Of a stretch of DNA of 64,000 nt, positions 1 to 8,809 are shown piece after piece. The position numbers and the translations under genes were made by a program. The first letter of the stretch is position 1, and each line of letters opens with the position of its first letter. Under the pieces are notes generated by a model that was given only the letters and a program-made list of their open reading frames with translations, ran no database searches and was not told the origin of the DNA. This stretch comes from Bacteroidales bacterium UBA2939 (lineage in GTDB: Bacteria > Bacteroidota > Bacteroidia > Bacteroidales > P3), in contig DECD01000054.1 in the NCBI GenBank assembly GCA_002349055.1, positions 130,771-194,770 of the forward strand, read 5' to 3'.

Positions 1-311
1 GTGAAGTCCCACAGAAATTCGGCATTGAACAAGGCAAAGCGGTAGTTCCCCTTGTCGCCCGATTGGACAGGGATGTCCATGAGGTCGAAACTCGCACGAA
101 ATGCCAACGGATTCACTATCCATTTGCCGACAGAAAGGCCACCGGAGAAGCCCGTCTGGCTGTCAATCAACCGGTTGCTAAAAACACCGACACCTCCTTT
201 GAGCGAGGCGAACATGTTGACACCAAAGTCGGTCCCCACCTGTGCATGGCAAGTTGAAAATTGAACCCCGAAAATTGAAATTATTGCTGCAACAAATAAT
301 ATCTTTCTCAT
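1..311 (-). CDS. Outer-membrane barrel protein, N-terminal part (runs off left edge)
   Basis: The reading frame starts at ATG 309-311 and stays open to the window edge, so only about 103 residues are seen. It opens with MRKILFVAAIISIF and a signal-peptidase site after CHAQ. The mature part resembles the next gene (401-1663): both have a G-G/A-x-LYVG-type strand followed by KW/RW..(N/R)PLAFR and then F..AEF(L/M)WD, so the two are tandem paralogs, probably beta-barrel outer-membrane proteins. Part of the signal peptide is written in TTTTCAA-like repeats (about 250-290). A 13-copy heptamer array begins at the start codon. Function unknown; coding status is clear from the signal peptide and the paralogy. 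Confidence 0.8.
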   Translation of the reverse strand, partial: MRKILFVAAIISIFGVQFSTCHAQVGTDFGVNMFASLKGGVGVFSNRLIDSQTGFSGGLSVGKWIVNPLAFRASFDLMDIPVQSGDKGNYRFALFNAEFLWDF

Positions 312-407
312 AATTCCTAATTTCTAATTTCTAATTCCTAATTTCTAATTCCTAATTCCTAATTCCTAATTTCTAATTCCTAATTCCTAATTCCTAATTC
401 CTAATTG
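311..407. repeat. Heptamer array, TAATTCC/TAATTTC, 13 copies
   Basis: Thirteen full heptamers run from 311 to 401, with a partial copy to 407. They fill the whole gap between two minus-strand genes. The first base overlaps the ATG of the gene to the left, and the stop codon TAG of the gene to the right (401-403) is read out of the last units. The same word recurs inside mutS2 (48760-48836) and hydF (54767-54799). Confidence 0.95.
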
Positions 408-1663
408 ATCGTACTGTTGACCGGCATGCGATAGCGCGTGGTGGAATGGCCGAAGTTGTGGATATAACCGAAAGTAAGCATGGGATAGCCCACTCCGAAG
501 ACGCTGCCCGAAGGACCTGCCTCTCCCGCCAGTCGGGGAGCCGCAATGATGTACTTCAGGTCGATGTAGAAATCACCCTCGTTGTTGATGAAACGGCGAG
601 CCATGAATCCGGCATTGGCAGCAACGTCGAAGCGAGGATGGGCCTGATAGCGCCACGCGGGACCCGCACCCAGATAGGGAAGGAAGTTCCATTTCACCCC
701 TCGGCGGAAGTTGAGGAGATGGGTGAGGTTGATCATGAAGTCGGCATGCAACACATTGAAACTGTACCAACTGCCATTCCGAAGTCTCTCGACCACAGAG
801 GTTCCGTCGTTCACCACATCTGTCACCATGTGGGCTCGCTCTCGGGCAATAAAGCCCGAGAGCTCGAATCGGATGGTCCACACACTGCTGTAGTTGCGGC
901 CAATCATGATTTCCGGCGTGAAATTGTAGAGACGGGCATTGAGATTGTTGTAATACTCAAACTCGAAGGAGGAGAAACTCAAACCAGCACCGAAACCGAC
1001 AAACCAATCGTCGTTGTTGGTGCGCGTCTCAAACGCCGTGCGGCGACGGAAGGGGTCGTTGGTGACGCGGTGGTTGAGACCAAGGACAACGGCATGCATG
1101 AAGTTGTCTCCTTTACTGCCATCAAAGTCCTGGGCGAACATATGGCAGCGATACTCGAGGTAGAGATCCCAATGGTGGCTGATTTGCACGGGAATATTAA
1201 GACCCAGCATCGCCTGGATATCATGCTCAGGACCTTGAAACACATCCAACGCATCAAATCCCGGACGGTAGACGACACCAAGTCCGATGAGGGGATAGAA
1301 CGGGACGGGATAGAGGAAGCGCTTGTTGTAGACATGGAAGAAGGTGGCATTAACATCCCACATGAACTCCGCACTACCCATGAAGAAGAGCGAGTTGTCG
1401 CTCTTGCCAGCCATGGTGTTAATATGGCTTGGTGCCATTGCCACATCGGCCGCGACGCGGAAAGCCAGCGGGCGCATCAGCCAACGGCCGACATAGAGAC
1501 CCGCCATCGGCACTCCAAAATCGCTGTTGCCGGAATGCTGGTAGAGGGTGGCACCGGCATTGAACGACCAGAACAGCGTATTGTCGTTGAAGGCGTTGCC
1601 CCGTTGCGCATGCCCACTCAGGCATACGGCAGACAAGAGCAGTGACAGTAACAACTTCTTCAT
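401..1663 (-). CDS. Outer-membrane beta-barrel protein
   Basis: A 420-residue protein with a signal peptide (MKKLLLSLLLSAVCLSGHAQ). The rest alternates aromatic and polar residues as in an outer-membrane barrel, with repeated strand-like segments such as FGAGLSFSSFEFEYY and LTFGYIHNF near the end. It is a paralog of the partial gene at 1-311, and each gene abuts a tandem array. No enzymatic motif is visible and no named family was recognised with confidence. Its last codons and the TAG stop come from the heptamer array at 311-407, so array length would affect where the protein ends. A structural or transport role in the outer membrane is inferred. Confidence 0.8.
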   Translation of the reverse strand: MKKLLLSLLLSAVCLSGHAQRGNAFNDNTLFWSFNAGATLYQHSGNSDFGVPMAGLYVGRWLMRPLAFRVAADVAMAPSHINTMAGKSDNSLFFMGSAEFMWDVNATFFHVYNKRFLYPVPFYPLIGLGVVYRPGFDALDVFQGPEHDIQAMLGLNIPVQISHHWDLYLEYRCHMFAQDFDGSKGDNFMHAVVLGLNHRVTNDPFRRRTAFETRTNNDDWFVGFGAGLSFSSFEFEYYNNLNARLYNFTPEIMIGRNYSSVWTIRFELSGFIARERAHMVTDVVNDGTSVVERLRNGSWYSFNVLHADFMINLTHLLNFRRGVKWNFLPYLGAGPAWRYQAHPRFDVAANAGFMARRFINNEGDFYIDLKYIIAAPRLAGEAGPSGSVFGVGYPMLTFGYIHNFGHSTTRYRMPVNSTIN

Positions 1664-1668
1664 TGAGT

Positions 1669-1719
1669 TTAAGGTTTAAAGGGTCTAAAAGTCTAAAAGG
1701 TCTAATGGGTCTAAAGGGT
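1669..1719. repeat. Short tandem array, GTCTAAAAG-type
   Basis: Imperfect 9-base units (gtctaaaag, gtctaatgg, gtctaaagg) fill the gap between the start of the OM barrel gene and the stop codon of trigger factor (1719-1721). The same word forms the array in front of RNase G at 21331-21400. Confidence 0.85.
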
Positions 1720-3074
1720 TAGGCTTTAGCACGCTCGGCAAACTCCTTGGCGGAAACCTTCTCGATTTCGGGTTTCACCTGCTCCTTGAAGAGCTTGCTG
1801 AGGTTGTCGGCATAGAGGCGGTCGATGACCTGACCCACATTCTTGCGGTCTGCAGCAATGCTGCGGGCAGCCTGCTCGAGGCGCTGCTCCGTCTCTTCCT
1901 TCTTCTCGCCCTCGACCTTGCGGTCGTTGCGGCGCAGGATGTCCTTGATGTAGTCGACAATCTGGTTGTTGGTGGGCTCGACGGGGCTGATGGCCTCGAG
2001 CTTGCTCTCGATGAGCTCCCACTTCAGCGAGGGGACATATTTGTCGTTCCAGTCGGCCTCGATGGCTTCGGGAGTCATGTCTTTCTCTCCGCGGCTGGCA
2101 AACCAACGCTTGAGGAAGTTCTCGGGCAGGGGGGCATTGAACTGGTCGAGGAGGGCCTTGCGGACCTGGTTGACGAAGAGGTAGTCGCTCTGCTCGGCAT
2201 TGGCTTTTTCAATTTCTTTCTTCAGCAGCTTGCGGAAAGCAGCCTCGTCCTTCACCTCCTGGCCGGGGAAGACCATCTGGAAGAGTTCGTCGTTAATCTC
2301 GTGAGGAATGATGCGGGAGATGCCGGAAAGGGTCAGCTCGACATCGGATTTGAACTTCTTGGCGGCGGCGTTGTCGATGTGCAGGGCACGCTCGATATCG
2401 GCCACGGGGAAGGCTTTGGCCATGTTGAAGACAACTTTGTCCTCGGCTTTCTTGCCCTCGAAGAGGGGCATCATCTCGGCATCCTTGAGGTTGAGGAGGT
2501 TGAGGGAGACAAAGGTCTCGACACCGCCTTCTTTCTTGGCACCGTTCTTGTCGAGCTCGACGAGCTTGCCGTACATGATGTCACCGGCGCCGACGGTCTC
2601 GGGGGTCTCGAATTTGCCATAGCGGTTGATGACATTGTTCATCTCGGCATCGACATCCTTGGCAGAAACACTCAGCTGGTTGTATTTGACGTCAACTTTG
2701 TCCCAGGCAATCTCAAACTCGGGAGCAACGGCAATGTCGAAATAGAAGGTGAACGAAGTACCCTTGGCGAAGTCGACCTCGCCGGTCTTCTCGTCGTTGG
2801 ACATGGGCATACCGAGAATGTGGAGCTTCTCGTCGTCAATATACTTGAAGAGGGAGGTGTTGAGGGTGTTCTGCACGGCGTCGCCGACAATGGCGGGCTT
2901 GTACATGCGCTCAATCAGTCCCTTGGGAGCCATACCCTTGCGGAAGCCGGGAATGGTGGCTTTGTGCTGATACTCTTTCAGCTGTTTGTTGACATTTTCA
3001 ATGTAGTCGTTTTCCTCGATATCAACCTTGATACAGAGTTCCAAATCACTTAATTTCTCTCTTGTGATGTTCAT
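1719..3074 (-). CDS. tig: Trigger factor, ribosome-associated chaperone
   Basis: A 451-residue protein. The N-terminal ribosome-binding domain carries the signature loop GFRKGMAP (about residues 43-50), which docks near the exit tunnel. It is followed by the FKBP-like segment (about 150-240) and a long helical C-terminal region rich in Lys and Glu, as in the divergent Bacteroidetes trigger factors. It binds nascent chains in the cytoplasm and shields them during early folding. A -7 box (TATTTTTG on the minus strand, 3128-3135) lies about 55 bases upstream, so it probably heads its own transcript. The stop codon abuts a tandem array. Confidence 0.93.
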   Translation of the reverse strand: MNITREKLSDLELCIKVDIEENDYIENVNKQLKEYQHKATIPGFRKGMAPKGLIERMYKPAIVGDAVQNTLNTSLFKYIDDEKLHILGMPMSNDEKTGEVDFAKGTSFTFYFDIAVAPEFEIAWDKVDVKYNQLSVSAKDVDAEMNNVINRYGKFETPETVGAGDIMYGKLVELDKNGAKKEGGVETFVSLNLLNLKDAEMMPLFEGKKAEDKVVFNMAKAFPVADIERALHIDNAAAKKFKSDVELTLSGISRIIPHEINDELFQMVFPGQEVKDEAAFRKLLKKEIEKANAEQSDYLFVNQVRKALLDQFNAPLPENFLKRWFASRGEKDMTPEAIEADWNDKYVPSLKWELIESKLEAISPVEPTNNQIVDYIKDILRRNDRKVEGEKKEETEQRLEQAARSIAADRKNVGQVIDRLYADNLSKLFKEQVKPEIEKVSAKEFAERAKA

Positions 3075-3127
3075 CTGATTATTTATTTTATTGATTTTTA
3101 GTCTTTTTTATATTCTAGTCAAAAATG

Positions 3128-3135
3128 CAAAAATA
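3128..3135 (-). promoter_or_regulatory. Bacteroidetes -7 box for trigger factor
   Basis: On the minus strand this reads TATTTTTG, matching the TAnnTTTG consensus used by the Bacteroidetes primary sigma factor. A weak -33 candidate (TATTG) lies 22 bases further upstream. Confidence 0.55.
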
Positions 3136-3213
3136 CATAAAATAATTGAATTTGAGGCAATAATTTTACTTTATTCAATATTTTTTATAATTCGACCGCA
3201 TTTAAAACCCTTA

Positions 3214-4227
3214 TTAATAGATACCTACGCCGAGGTTCATGAGGTGGTAGAGCAAACCTCGCTCGCCAGGGCTGGCATCGGAGGGCATGCGCATGTATAG
3301 ATGGGTGCGACGGGCAGCGAAAAGTCCCACCCCACCCTTGATGTTGTTGTAGACATCCGTGTTCTGCGAAAGGGCCGAACCCGAGGCCACCGTGGAAAGG
3401 TAGGCATTGAGGTCCTCTGTACAGGCTGTGAGGTAGAGGTCGACTCGCGGGATATATTGTTTGCGGGCAGTGTCGTCTTTCAGCCTGTCTCTCACGTCGT
3501 TGAGAAAGAGGTCGCGGGAGTAATAGGTATCATTGTATTTCGACGAAACCGCCGGACACTTGATGTCGATATGCTCGGTGACCCCTTGCCGCTTGTAATA
3601 GAAGCGGACAATGGGCTGGTACAGGCGCGCATTCTCCATCGTGGGCCATTTCATGTAGCAATAGAGGGTTGTGCTGCTGGTCCCAGTGTTGTCATAGAAG
3701 GCGAATCCACCGCCGATGGTGTCGTCTTCATTGAGAATAGTGATTGAGGGTTTGGAGTAGAGTTTCGCAGAAGGTTTCTTGATGAGGGAGATGGGGTCGG
3801 TGGTAGCCAGAATGCTACCGTCGGCGGCGTTACGCACCGTGAGGACATAGGAATATTCTTCCTTCAGCCGTTTCTTGGTCTCGAACCAGTAGAGCGGCTG
3901 ACCTGCAGAGGCAAAGTTGCCGGAGTCTATGTTCCTGGTGCCGTATTGGAACGCCATGGAGTCCTTCAACACTCCATCCTGATAGGCCAACAGGGACACC
4001 GTGATTGACCCTTGGGGATAGTTGATGGAATCGGAGATTTGGCCGTAGTCATAGATGCTGCCATCGGACAGATAGCAGCGCTGGACACGCGCCCAAGTGG
4101 TGTCGTCGTCCTGGTCGAGCAGACAATACACCACGGGGATGTTCTTCCATTTGGCATTGGGGGAAAACTCCACCTCGCAGGCGGTGAAGAGACAAACTAG
4201 AGGTAAAAAATATAATAATTTACGCAT
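3214..4227 (-). CDS. Secreted lipoprotein, DUF4249-like
   Basis: 337 residues from the ATG at 4225-4227, four bases after the stop of the GH2-like gene. An in-frame ATG at 4257 would overlap that gene and adds a charged stretch before the signal sequence, so it is less likely. MRKLLYFLPLVCLFTAC is a clear lipoprotein signal with the acceptor Cys at residue 17. The start of the mature part (IPVVYCLLDQ and a DDDTTW region) recalls DUF4249 lipoproteins of Bacteroidetes, which often accompany outer-membrane receptors; this family call is tentative. It is the last gene of the run that begins with kamD. Function unknown. Confidence 0.75.
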   Translation of the reverse strand: MRKLLYFLPLVCLFTACEVEFSPNAKWKNIPVVYCLLDQDDDTTWARVQRCYLSDGSIYDYGQISDSINYPQGSITVSLLAYQDGVLKDSMAFQYGTRNIDSGNFASAGQPLYWFETKKRLKEEYSYVLTVRNAADGSILATTDPISLIKKPSAKLYSKPSITILNEDDTIGGGFAFYDNTGTSSTTLYCYMKWPTMENARLYQPIVRFYYKRQGVTEHIDIKCPAVSSKYNDTYYSRDLFLNDVRDRLKDDTARKQYIPRVDLYLTACTEDLNAYLSTVASGSALSQNTDVYNNIKGGVGLFAARRTHLYMRMPSDASPGERGLLYHLMNLGVGIY

Positions 4228-4231
4228 GATT

Positions 4232-7200
4232 CTATTCGTTTTTCTTGGTAGACTCACTCACTTCTATCTCGTCCATCAGCAACCACGGATTCAGTCCTTT
4301 GGCGCGGTGCCAGTTAGGGACGCTGCCTATCGACAAAGCCTCAATTTTCAGAAATCCCATACCCTTTCTATCCACCGGCACCTTGAGTTCAACCACCTGC
4401 GGATTGTCGTAGTCTTTCAAAGCAGGGTCGAAAGGAATCTCAACATGCAGGGTATCGGTATAGGTTTCTCCATCGGGCGAGAGGAGCACCGTCACCTGTT
4501 TCGGGGCGAAAGCCCAGAGTTCAGGCGCATGGGCGTAACGAAGGGTGATGAATTCTATATCAATGGGTTTGGAGAGTTCGACCGTGGTGGTCACACCACC
4601 GCCGGAGAATCCCAGCCAGCCCTCCTGCAAGTCGTCAATCAGCGAACGTTCGCCGTCGAAGAGCAGGGTGTCGGCACCCTCGTTGAACGGAGTGTTGGGC
4701 TTCTGCGAGAAGGTGGTGCGGACGATATAGTCGTAGTTGAATTTTCTAGTGGCGGTGAACGACGGCGTGCCGTCCTTGCCGTAGACGCGGGCTTTGACCA
4801 TGGTGGTAGTCGCCAGGGTAATAGGTCCTGTGTAAGGTGTCGAGGTTTCCGTGGGTTCCGTGCCGTCGAGGGTATAACGGATAACACCGTCGGTATGCGA
4901 TGAGATGGTCACCGCGAGGGGCTGCGTGAAGCGAGCCTCCGTGGATTTAATCAGCGGCGGGTCTACAATACCGGTCTCGATGACAGGCATCTCGGTAGCA
5001 TAAAAATCCTGGGGATTCTCTCCTTGCGAATAGTCTCTCATGTGCAAGCGGAAAGCCTTGCTGTCGGCAGCTGGAGAGATTATGAGCCGGTTGTCGTCGA
5101 CATTCACAGTGAACAGCGTATTCAGCAAGGCGACATACAAGTTGCCGGGTTCTTTCTGCACCGCGCACCAGCGCACCTGCTGGCGTTTGGCTCCGTTGAG
5201 TTTTGCCCTGGGTTCAGCATAGATTCCCGGAATCCCATTGCTACGCTGCGAAAAACAGCTCTCGCGGTCGAGGCCGAACCATACCAGGCTGTCGCTCTCG
5301 CTCTGTGGCAGGTTGACAACCAATTGCGGTGCAAGGTTGCCACGGAAAGCGTCGGTAGGAGCCACCGTGTAATCCACCACGATGTCACCGGTTCCGAAGA
5401 ACGTATAGGTCACGCGGGCGTCGCACATGGGTCGGCCAGACGATTTGTATTGCAGCATGGCATCGACACAGGCGGTCCTCGCGTCAAGAACGCGACGCGT
5501 ACTGGCCACCACCTCGGATGTCCATTCTCTATGACCCGCGAACTGGAGTTGGAGGAAATTATTAATCTCACATGAATCCACCTTCAGTGCACCCGAGTTG
5601 GCGAAAGTCCGCTTAGCCTGACTGTCGTAGGGGAGCGGGAACACGACGGTGCCCACCAGCCGTTCTTCCAACGATGCTTTGCGACGCTCAAGGTCGAAGC
5701 GTATGAATATCTCCTCTCCCGGCTGCAGCTCGATGGGGGGCATGCGGAGCTTCACAACCTCCACCCCACCCCCGGCAATGGCCATCGGGAAGTCGCCGGC
5801 AGTGATGTTGGGACGGAGATTAGTAAATATTGTATATTCTAATATATAATTGCTGAAATTCAGAAAATCATTTCTGTTGTACACGGTGAATTCGGCATCG
5901 TCGATGGTGGTCTTGGAAAGGTGGACGTCGAAGGGGCTGTAAAGTCCTTTGAGGTCCGCCAGCTTGATGCCGTTCAGCGGCCACTTGTCGACGAAACCGC
6001 CTTGCAGGTTGCGGCGGGTCTCCACCAGCGACCAGAGTTCGTCGAGCGAGGCGAAGTGGTCATCGTCCACCGATGCCAGCATGATGAAGGGGCGGTCGCC
6101 GGTCTTCTCCAGCGACTGGCGCAAGACCTGCACCGAGGGGTTCATCAAGGCTATAATATCGGTATTCTCCGAATGCTCGGCACCCGAGAAGATGACAGGG
6201 CGGTTCTTGTCGAGGTATGTCAGACGTTTGTAGGCCGCAGCCATGCAGATGCCGTTGTCGCGACTCTCGCCCAACGACCACGCCACAATCGAGGGGTGGT
6301 TTTTGTATTTCCCGTAGAGATTGTCAACACGGTGCTCAAACAGCGGGATGAAATCCTTGTCGGTGGCTACGGCATGCTGCTGCGTCGACGACGGCAACAG
6401 GTTGGCGTCACACACCACATAGAGGCCCATCTCGTCGCAGAGCTGGTAGAAATATGGCTCCATCGGCGAATACTTGGCCGTGCGCACCGCATTGATATTG
6501 TTTTGTTTCATGGTTTGCAGGTCGTGCTTTATGCGCTCGCGACCCGCAAGTCCTTCGGTGTGCTTCAGTCCGTATGTCACACCTTTCAGTGTCAACGGCT
6601 TGCCGTTCAACAACAGCAACCCGTCCTTCACCTCCACCCGACGGAAGCCGAAACGCGCTCCCACCAGTTCTTCTTCCTCCATCTCCTCGTTGCGGAGACG
6701 CACCACGGCGGTGTAGAGGTTGGGGGTCTCGGCCGTCCAGGGTTCCACTCCGTTCCACGAGCGGCTCATGTCCACCTGCACGTTGTCGGTCTTCTCGAAG
6801 ACCACCCAGCGGCCCATGCGGTCGAAGGTGTGACCCTTGGGGTCCCACACTTCCACCTCCAGGTAGTATTTTCCTTTCTTCTTGCTATTGAAGACGCTGA
6901 CATCCAGCGACAAGGTGCCCGACTGCGACAGTGCGTCATAGTCGGCCACCAGCGACAGGTCCTCTACATTGGGGTCACCCTTGAAGAGCAGGTAGGGTTC
7001 TCCGTTGAGGCCCTCCAGCTGGTCGGCCGATTCGAGCAGCGCCTCCTGCGGGTGCTTCAAGGTCTCGATGGCCAGGGTGTTTTTCTTGCCGTATTTGAGG
7101 AACTTGTCGAGGGCGAACTCATTCCAGTGGCGCGAGTCGTCGCCGTAGCCCACGGCCTTGCCGTTGAGCCACACGCGACAGGCACGTCCGCACCTCACGT

Positions 7201-7465
7201 TGAGCGATACACGATAGTCCTTCCAATATTTCTCCACGTCCAACTCGCGCGAATAGACTATGGAGCTGTCGGTCTTCTTTTGGTTCCAGCGGCCCGTCAT
7301 CTCGAGGAAATAGGGCGAGTCGCGGTAGGCCGACTTTATGATGCCGGCCTCGTCGTCGTATGCCTCCACGTTGGAGCGCGCAGCGAGACGCGCACCCTCG
7401 CTCTTCTGGCCGAAGGCCGACCAGCAGAGGCTCAACGCAACCAAAAACAGCAGACCTCTCTTCAT
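4232..7465 (-). CDS. GH2 beta-galactosidase-like protein, probably catalytically dead
   Basis: 1077 residues with a signal peptide (cut after AFGQ). Domains in order: GH2 sugar-binding jelly roll (about 50-165), Ig-like domain (170-280), TIM-barrel region (285-510), two further beta domains as in LacZ (515-810), a chitobiase C-terminal-like domain (about 845-910, with RYTLDGTEPT) and a discoidin/F5-8 type C domain (about 915-1070). LacZ landmarks are present (LKGVTYG, NNINAVRTAKYSP, LCDEMGLYVV, NLQGGFVDKW). The acid/base motif WSLGNES is WSLGES here, lacking the Asn. The nucleophile motif CEYAHAMGNS is replaced by LASVDDDHF near residue 465, with no Glu. It may be a carbohydrate-binding surface protein. 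It lies 6 bases after the OM barrel gene in the same operon. Confidence 0.85.
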   Translation of the reverse strand: MKRGLLFLVALSLCWSAFGQKSEGARLAARSNVEAYDDEAGIIKSAYRDSPYFLEMTGRWNQKKTDSSIVYSRELDVEKYWKDYRVSLNVRCGRACRVWLNGKAVGYGDDSRHWNEFALDKFLKYGKKNTLAIETLKHPQEALLESADQLEGLNGEPYLLFKGDPNVEDLSLVADYDALSQSGTLSLDVSVFNSKKKGKYYLEVEVWDPKGHTFDRMGRWVVFEKTDNVQVDMSRSWNGVEPWTAETPNLYTAVVRLRNEEMEEEELVGARFGFRRVEVKDGLLLLNGKPLTLKGVTYGLKHTEGLAGRERIKHDLQTMKQNNINAVRTAKYSPMEPYFYQLCDEMGLYVVCDANLLPSSTQQHAVATDKDFIPLFEHRVDNLYGKYKNHPSIVAWSLGESRDNGICMAAAYKRLTYLDKNRPVIFSGAEHSENTDIIALMNPSVQVLRQSLEKTGDRPFIMLASVDDDHFASLDELWSLVETRRNLQGGFVDKWPLNGIKLADLKGLYSPFDVHLSKTTIDDAEFTVYNRNDFLNFSNYILEYTIFTNLRPNITAGDFPMAIAGGGVEVVKLRMPPIELQPGEEIFIRFDLERRKASLEERLVGTVVFPLPYDSQAKRTFANSGALKVDSCEINNFLQLQFAGHREWTSEVVASTRRVLDARTACVDAMLQYKSSGRPMCDARVTYTFFGTGDIVVDYTVAPTDAFRGNLAPQLVVNLPQSESDSLVWFGLDRESCFSQRSNGIPGIYAEPRAKLNGAKRQQVRWCAVQKEPGNLYVALLNTLFTVNVDDNRLIISPAADSKAFRLHMRDYSQGENPQDFYATEMPVIETGIVDPPLIKSTEARFTQPLAVTISSHTDGVIRYTLDGTEPTETSTPYTGPITLATTTMVKARVYGKDGTPSFTATRKFNYDYIVRTTFSQKPNTPFNEGADTLLFDGERSLIDDLQEGWLGFSGGGVTTTVELSKPIDIEFITLRYAHAPELWAFAPKQVTVLLSPDGETYTDTLHVEIPFDPALKDYDNPQVVELKVPVDRKGMGFLKIEALSIGSVPNWHRAKGLNPWLLMDEIEVSESTKKNE

Positions 7466-7471
7466 GGACTA

Positions 7472-8077
7472 TTAGTTGTTACTCAGGTAGACCGAAAGGC
7501 CGGCGCCCAGCATGTGGAGTACCACGGTCTCGGTCAGCATGGGCTTGTTGGCGGCATCGTGACGGATGACGGCGTTCGACTGCAAGAAGCGGTAGCTGGC
7601 ATGCAGGCCCAAGGCCACGGTGCGGTTGAAGGCATAGCGTCCACCGACCTCGACACCCAGGTAGAGGCCACCCTCGTCAATCTTCGTCACCGGAGGTTTC
7701 GACGAGGCACCCACCGGCAGCGAGTAACCCGCTTGCAGCACGACATAGGGGGTCAACTGGCTGCGCATGAAGTGGCTGCGCAACTCCAAAAACACCGGCA
7801 GCTGGGTGAAAGCGCCATTGGGGTCGGACAGGTAAGCGAAACCGAGGCCCACGGAAGCCTCCTTGCGGAACTGGAAACCGCCCGAAAGCGACGGCATGAA
7901 GCCCGACACGGTGTCTGCCAGTCCGTTTTCGCCGGCCGAACGATTCAGATTCATTACATACGACGCGTCGCCGACAAAATAGATGCCGCGCCAACGGTAC
8001 TCGATATGCCGCTGGGCGGCTGCCGTGCCACAAAGGCACAGCAGCGCGACAGCAGCAAGAATTGTTTTCTTCATCAT
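7472..8077 (-). CDS. Small outer-membrane beta-barrel protein
   Basis: About 201 residues, with a signal peptide (KKTILAAVALLCLCGTAAAQ). The rest shows alternating barrel strands (GGFQFRKEASVGLGFAYL, GLYLGVEVGGRYAF, GLHASYRF) and a terminal strand LGAGLSVYLSNN. The likely start is the ATG at 8075-8077, one base after the stop of the CoA-transferase gene; ATG 8074 and an overlapping ATG at 8086 are alternatives. Tight coupling to the metabolic genes upstream and the GH2-like gene downstream suggests one transcript. Family not recognised beyond outer-membrane protein beta-barrel. Confidence 0.8.
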   Translation of the reverse strand: MMKKTILAAVALLCLCGTAAAQRHIEYRWRGIYFVGDASYVMNLNRSAGENGLADTVSGFMPSLSGGFQFRKEASVGLGFAYLSDPNGAFTQLPVFLELRSHFMRSQLTPYVVLQAGYSLPVGASSKPPVTKIDEGGLYLGVEVGGRYAFNRTVALGLHASYRFLQSNAVIRHDAANKPMLTETVVLHMLGAGLSVYLSNN

Positions 8078-8078
8078 T

Positions 8079-8738
8079 TTAGGCATTCATCTTTTTCAGG
8101 TCGGGGCTGATAATCAGCTGGGCCTCGGTAGCGGCCTGCACCTGCTCGACGGTGAACTCGGGGTTGATTTCGGTCAGGACGATACCCTTGGGGGTGATTT
8201 CCATGACGCCCATCTCGGTGATAATCATGTTCACCTGGCCCTTTGCGGTGAGCGGCAGGGTGCATTTCTTCAGAATCTTGGGGTTGCCTTTGGCGGTGTG
8301 TTCCATGGCCAGGATGACTTTTTTGGCACCCACCAGGAGGTCCATGGCGCCACCCATACCGGGGGTTTTCTTGCCAGGAATCATCCAGTTGGCGAGGTCG
8401 CCTTCCTCATCCACCTGCATGGCACCGAGGACGCTGACGTCCACATGGCCGCCGCGGATGATGCCGAAGGAGGTGGCGCTGTCGAAGGTCGAAGCACCGG
8501 GGACATGGGTGATGAATCCGCCGCCGGCGTTGATGAACCAGGGGTCTTCCTTGCCCTCTTCGGGGGTGGGGCCCATGCCAATCATGCCGTTTTCGCTCTG
8601 GAGGACGACGTGGACGCCTTCAGGCAGGAAGTTGGGGATCAGGGTCGGAAGACCGATACCAAGGTTGACGACATCGCCGTCGTGCAGTTCCTGAGCCGCG
8701 CGCTTGGCGATAAAGGGTTTAATCTGTTCTTTTTCCAT
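8079..8738 (-). CDS. atoA: 3-oxoacid / butyrate-acetoacetate CoA-transferase, subunit B
   Basis: 219 residues covering the whole subunit B fold. The catalytic Glu lies in SENG (Glu49) and carries the CoA thioester. GIGLPT near residue 27, the glycine-rich GGGF segment and the GAMQVD segment are typical. The enzyme moves CoA between short acyl groups and acetoacetate, the last stage of lysine fermentation, which fits its place next to kamE and kamD. The partner subunit A is not in this window although the two are usually adjacent, so it must be encoded elsewhere or be lost. The substrate cannot be settled from sequence. Confidence 0.9.
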   Translation of the reverse strand: MEKEQIKPFIAKRAAQELHDGDVVNLGIGLPTLIPNFLPEGVHVVLQSENGMIGMGPTPEEGKEDPWFINAGGGFITHVPGASTFDSATSFGIIRGGHVDVSVLGAMQVDEEGDLANWMIPGKKTPGMGGAMDLLVGAKKVILAMEHTAKGNPKILKKCTLPLTAKGQVNMIITEMGVMEITPKGIVLTEINPEFTVEQVQAATEAQLIISPDLKKMNA

Positions 8739-8774
8739 TTTTATTATTGTTTGATTATTTATTTGCTATCCACT

Positions 8775-8806
8775 CCCCTCTCCTCTGGGAGAGGGGTTGG
8801 GGGTGA
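8775..8806. repeat. GGGAGAGGGG...GGTGAGG palindromic repeat
   Basis: Between kamE and the CoA-transferase gene lies a 9-bp inverted repeat (CCCCTCTCC / GGAGAGGGG, 8775-8783 and 8788-8796) followed by TTGGGGGTGAGG. This looks like the dispersed intergenic palindrome whose spurious translation reads TPNPSPRGEG in many unrelated bacteria. There is no U tract, so it is not a standard terminator; it may act as an mRNA processing or stability element inside the operon. Confidence 0.7.
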
Positions 8807-8809
8807 GGC

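Noticed and set aside
5921..8110. Long plus-strand open frame across the GH2-like and OM barrel genes
   Set aside because: Antisense shadow covering two real genes; low-complexity translation rich in Val, Gln and His.
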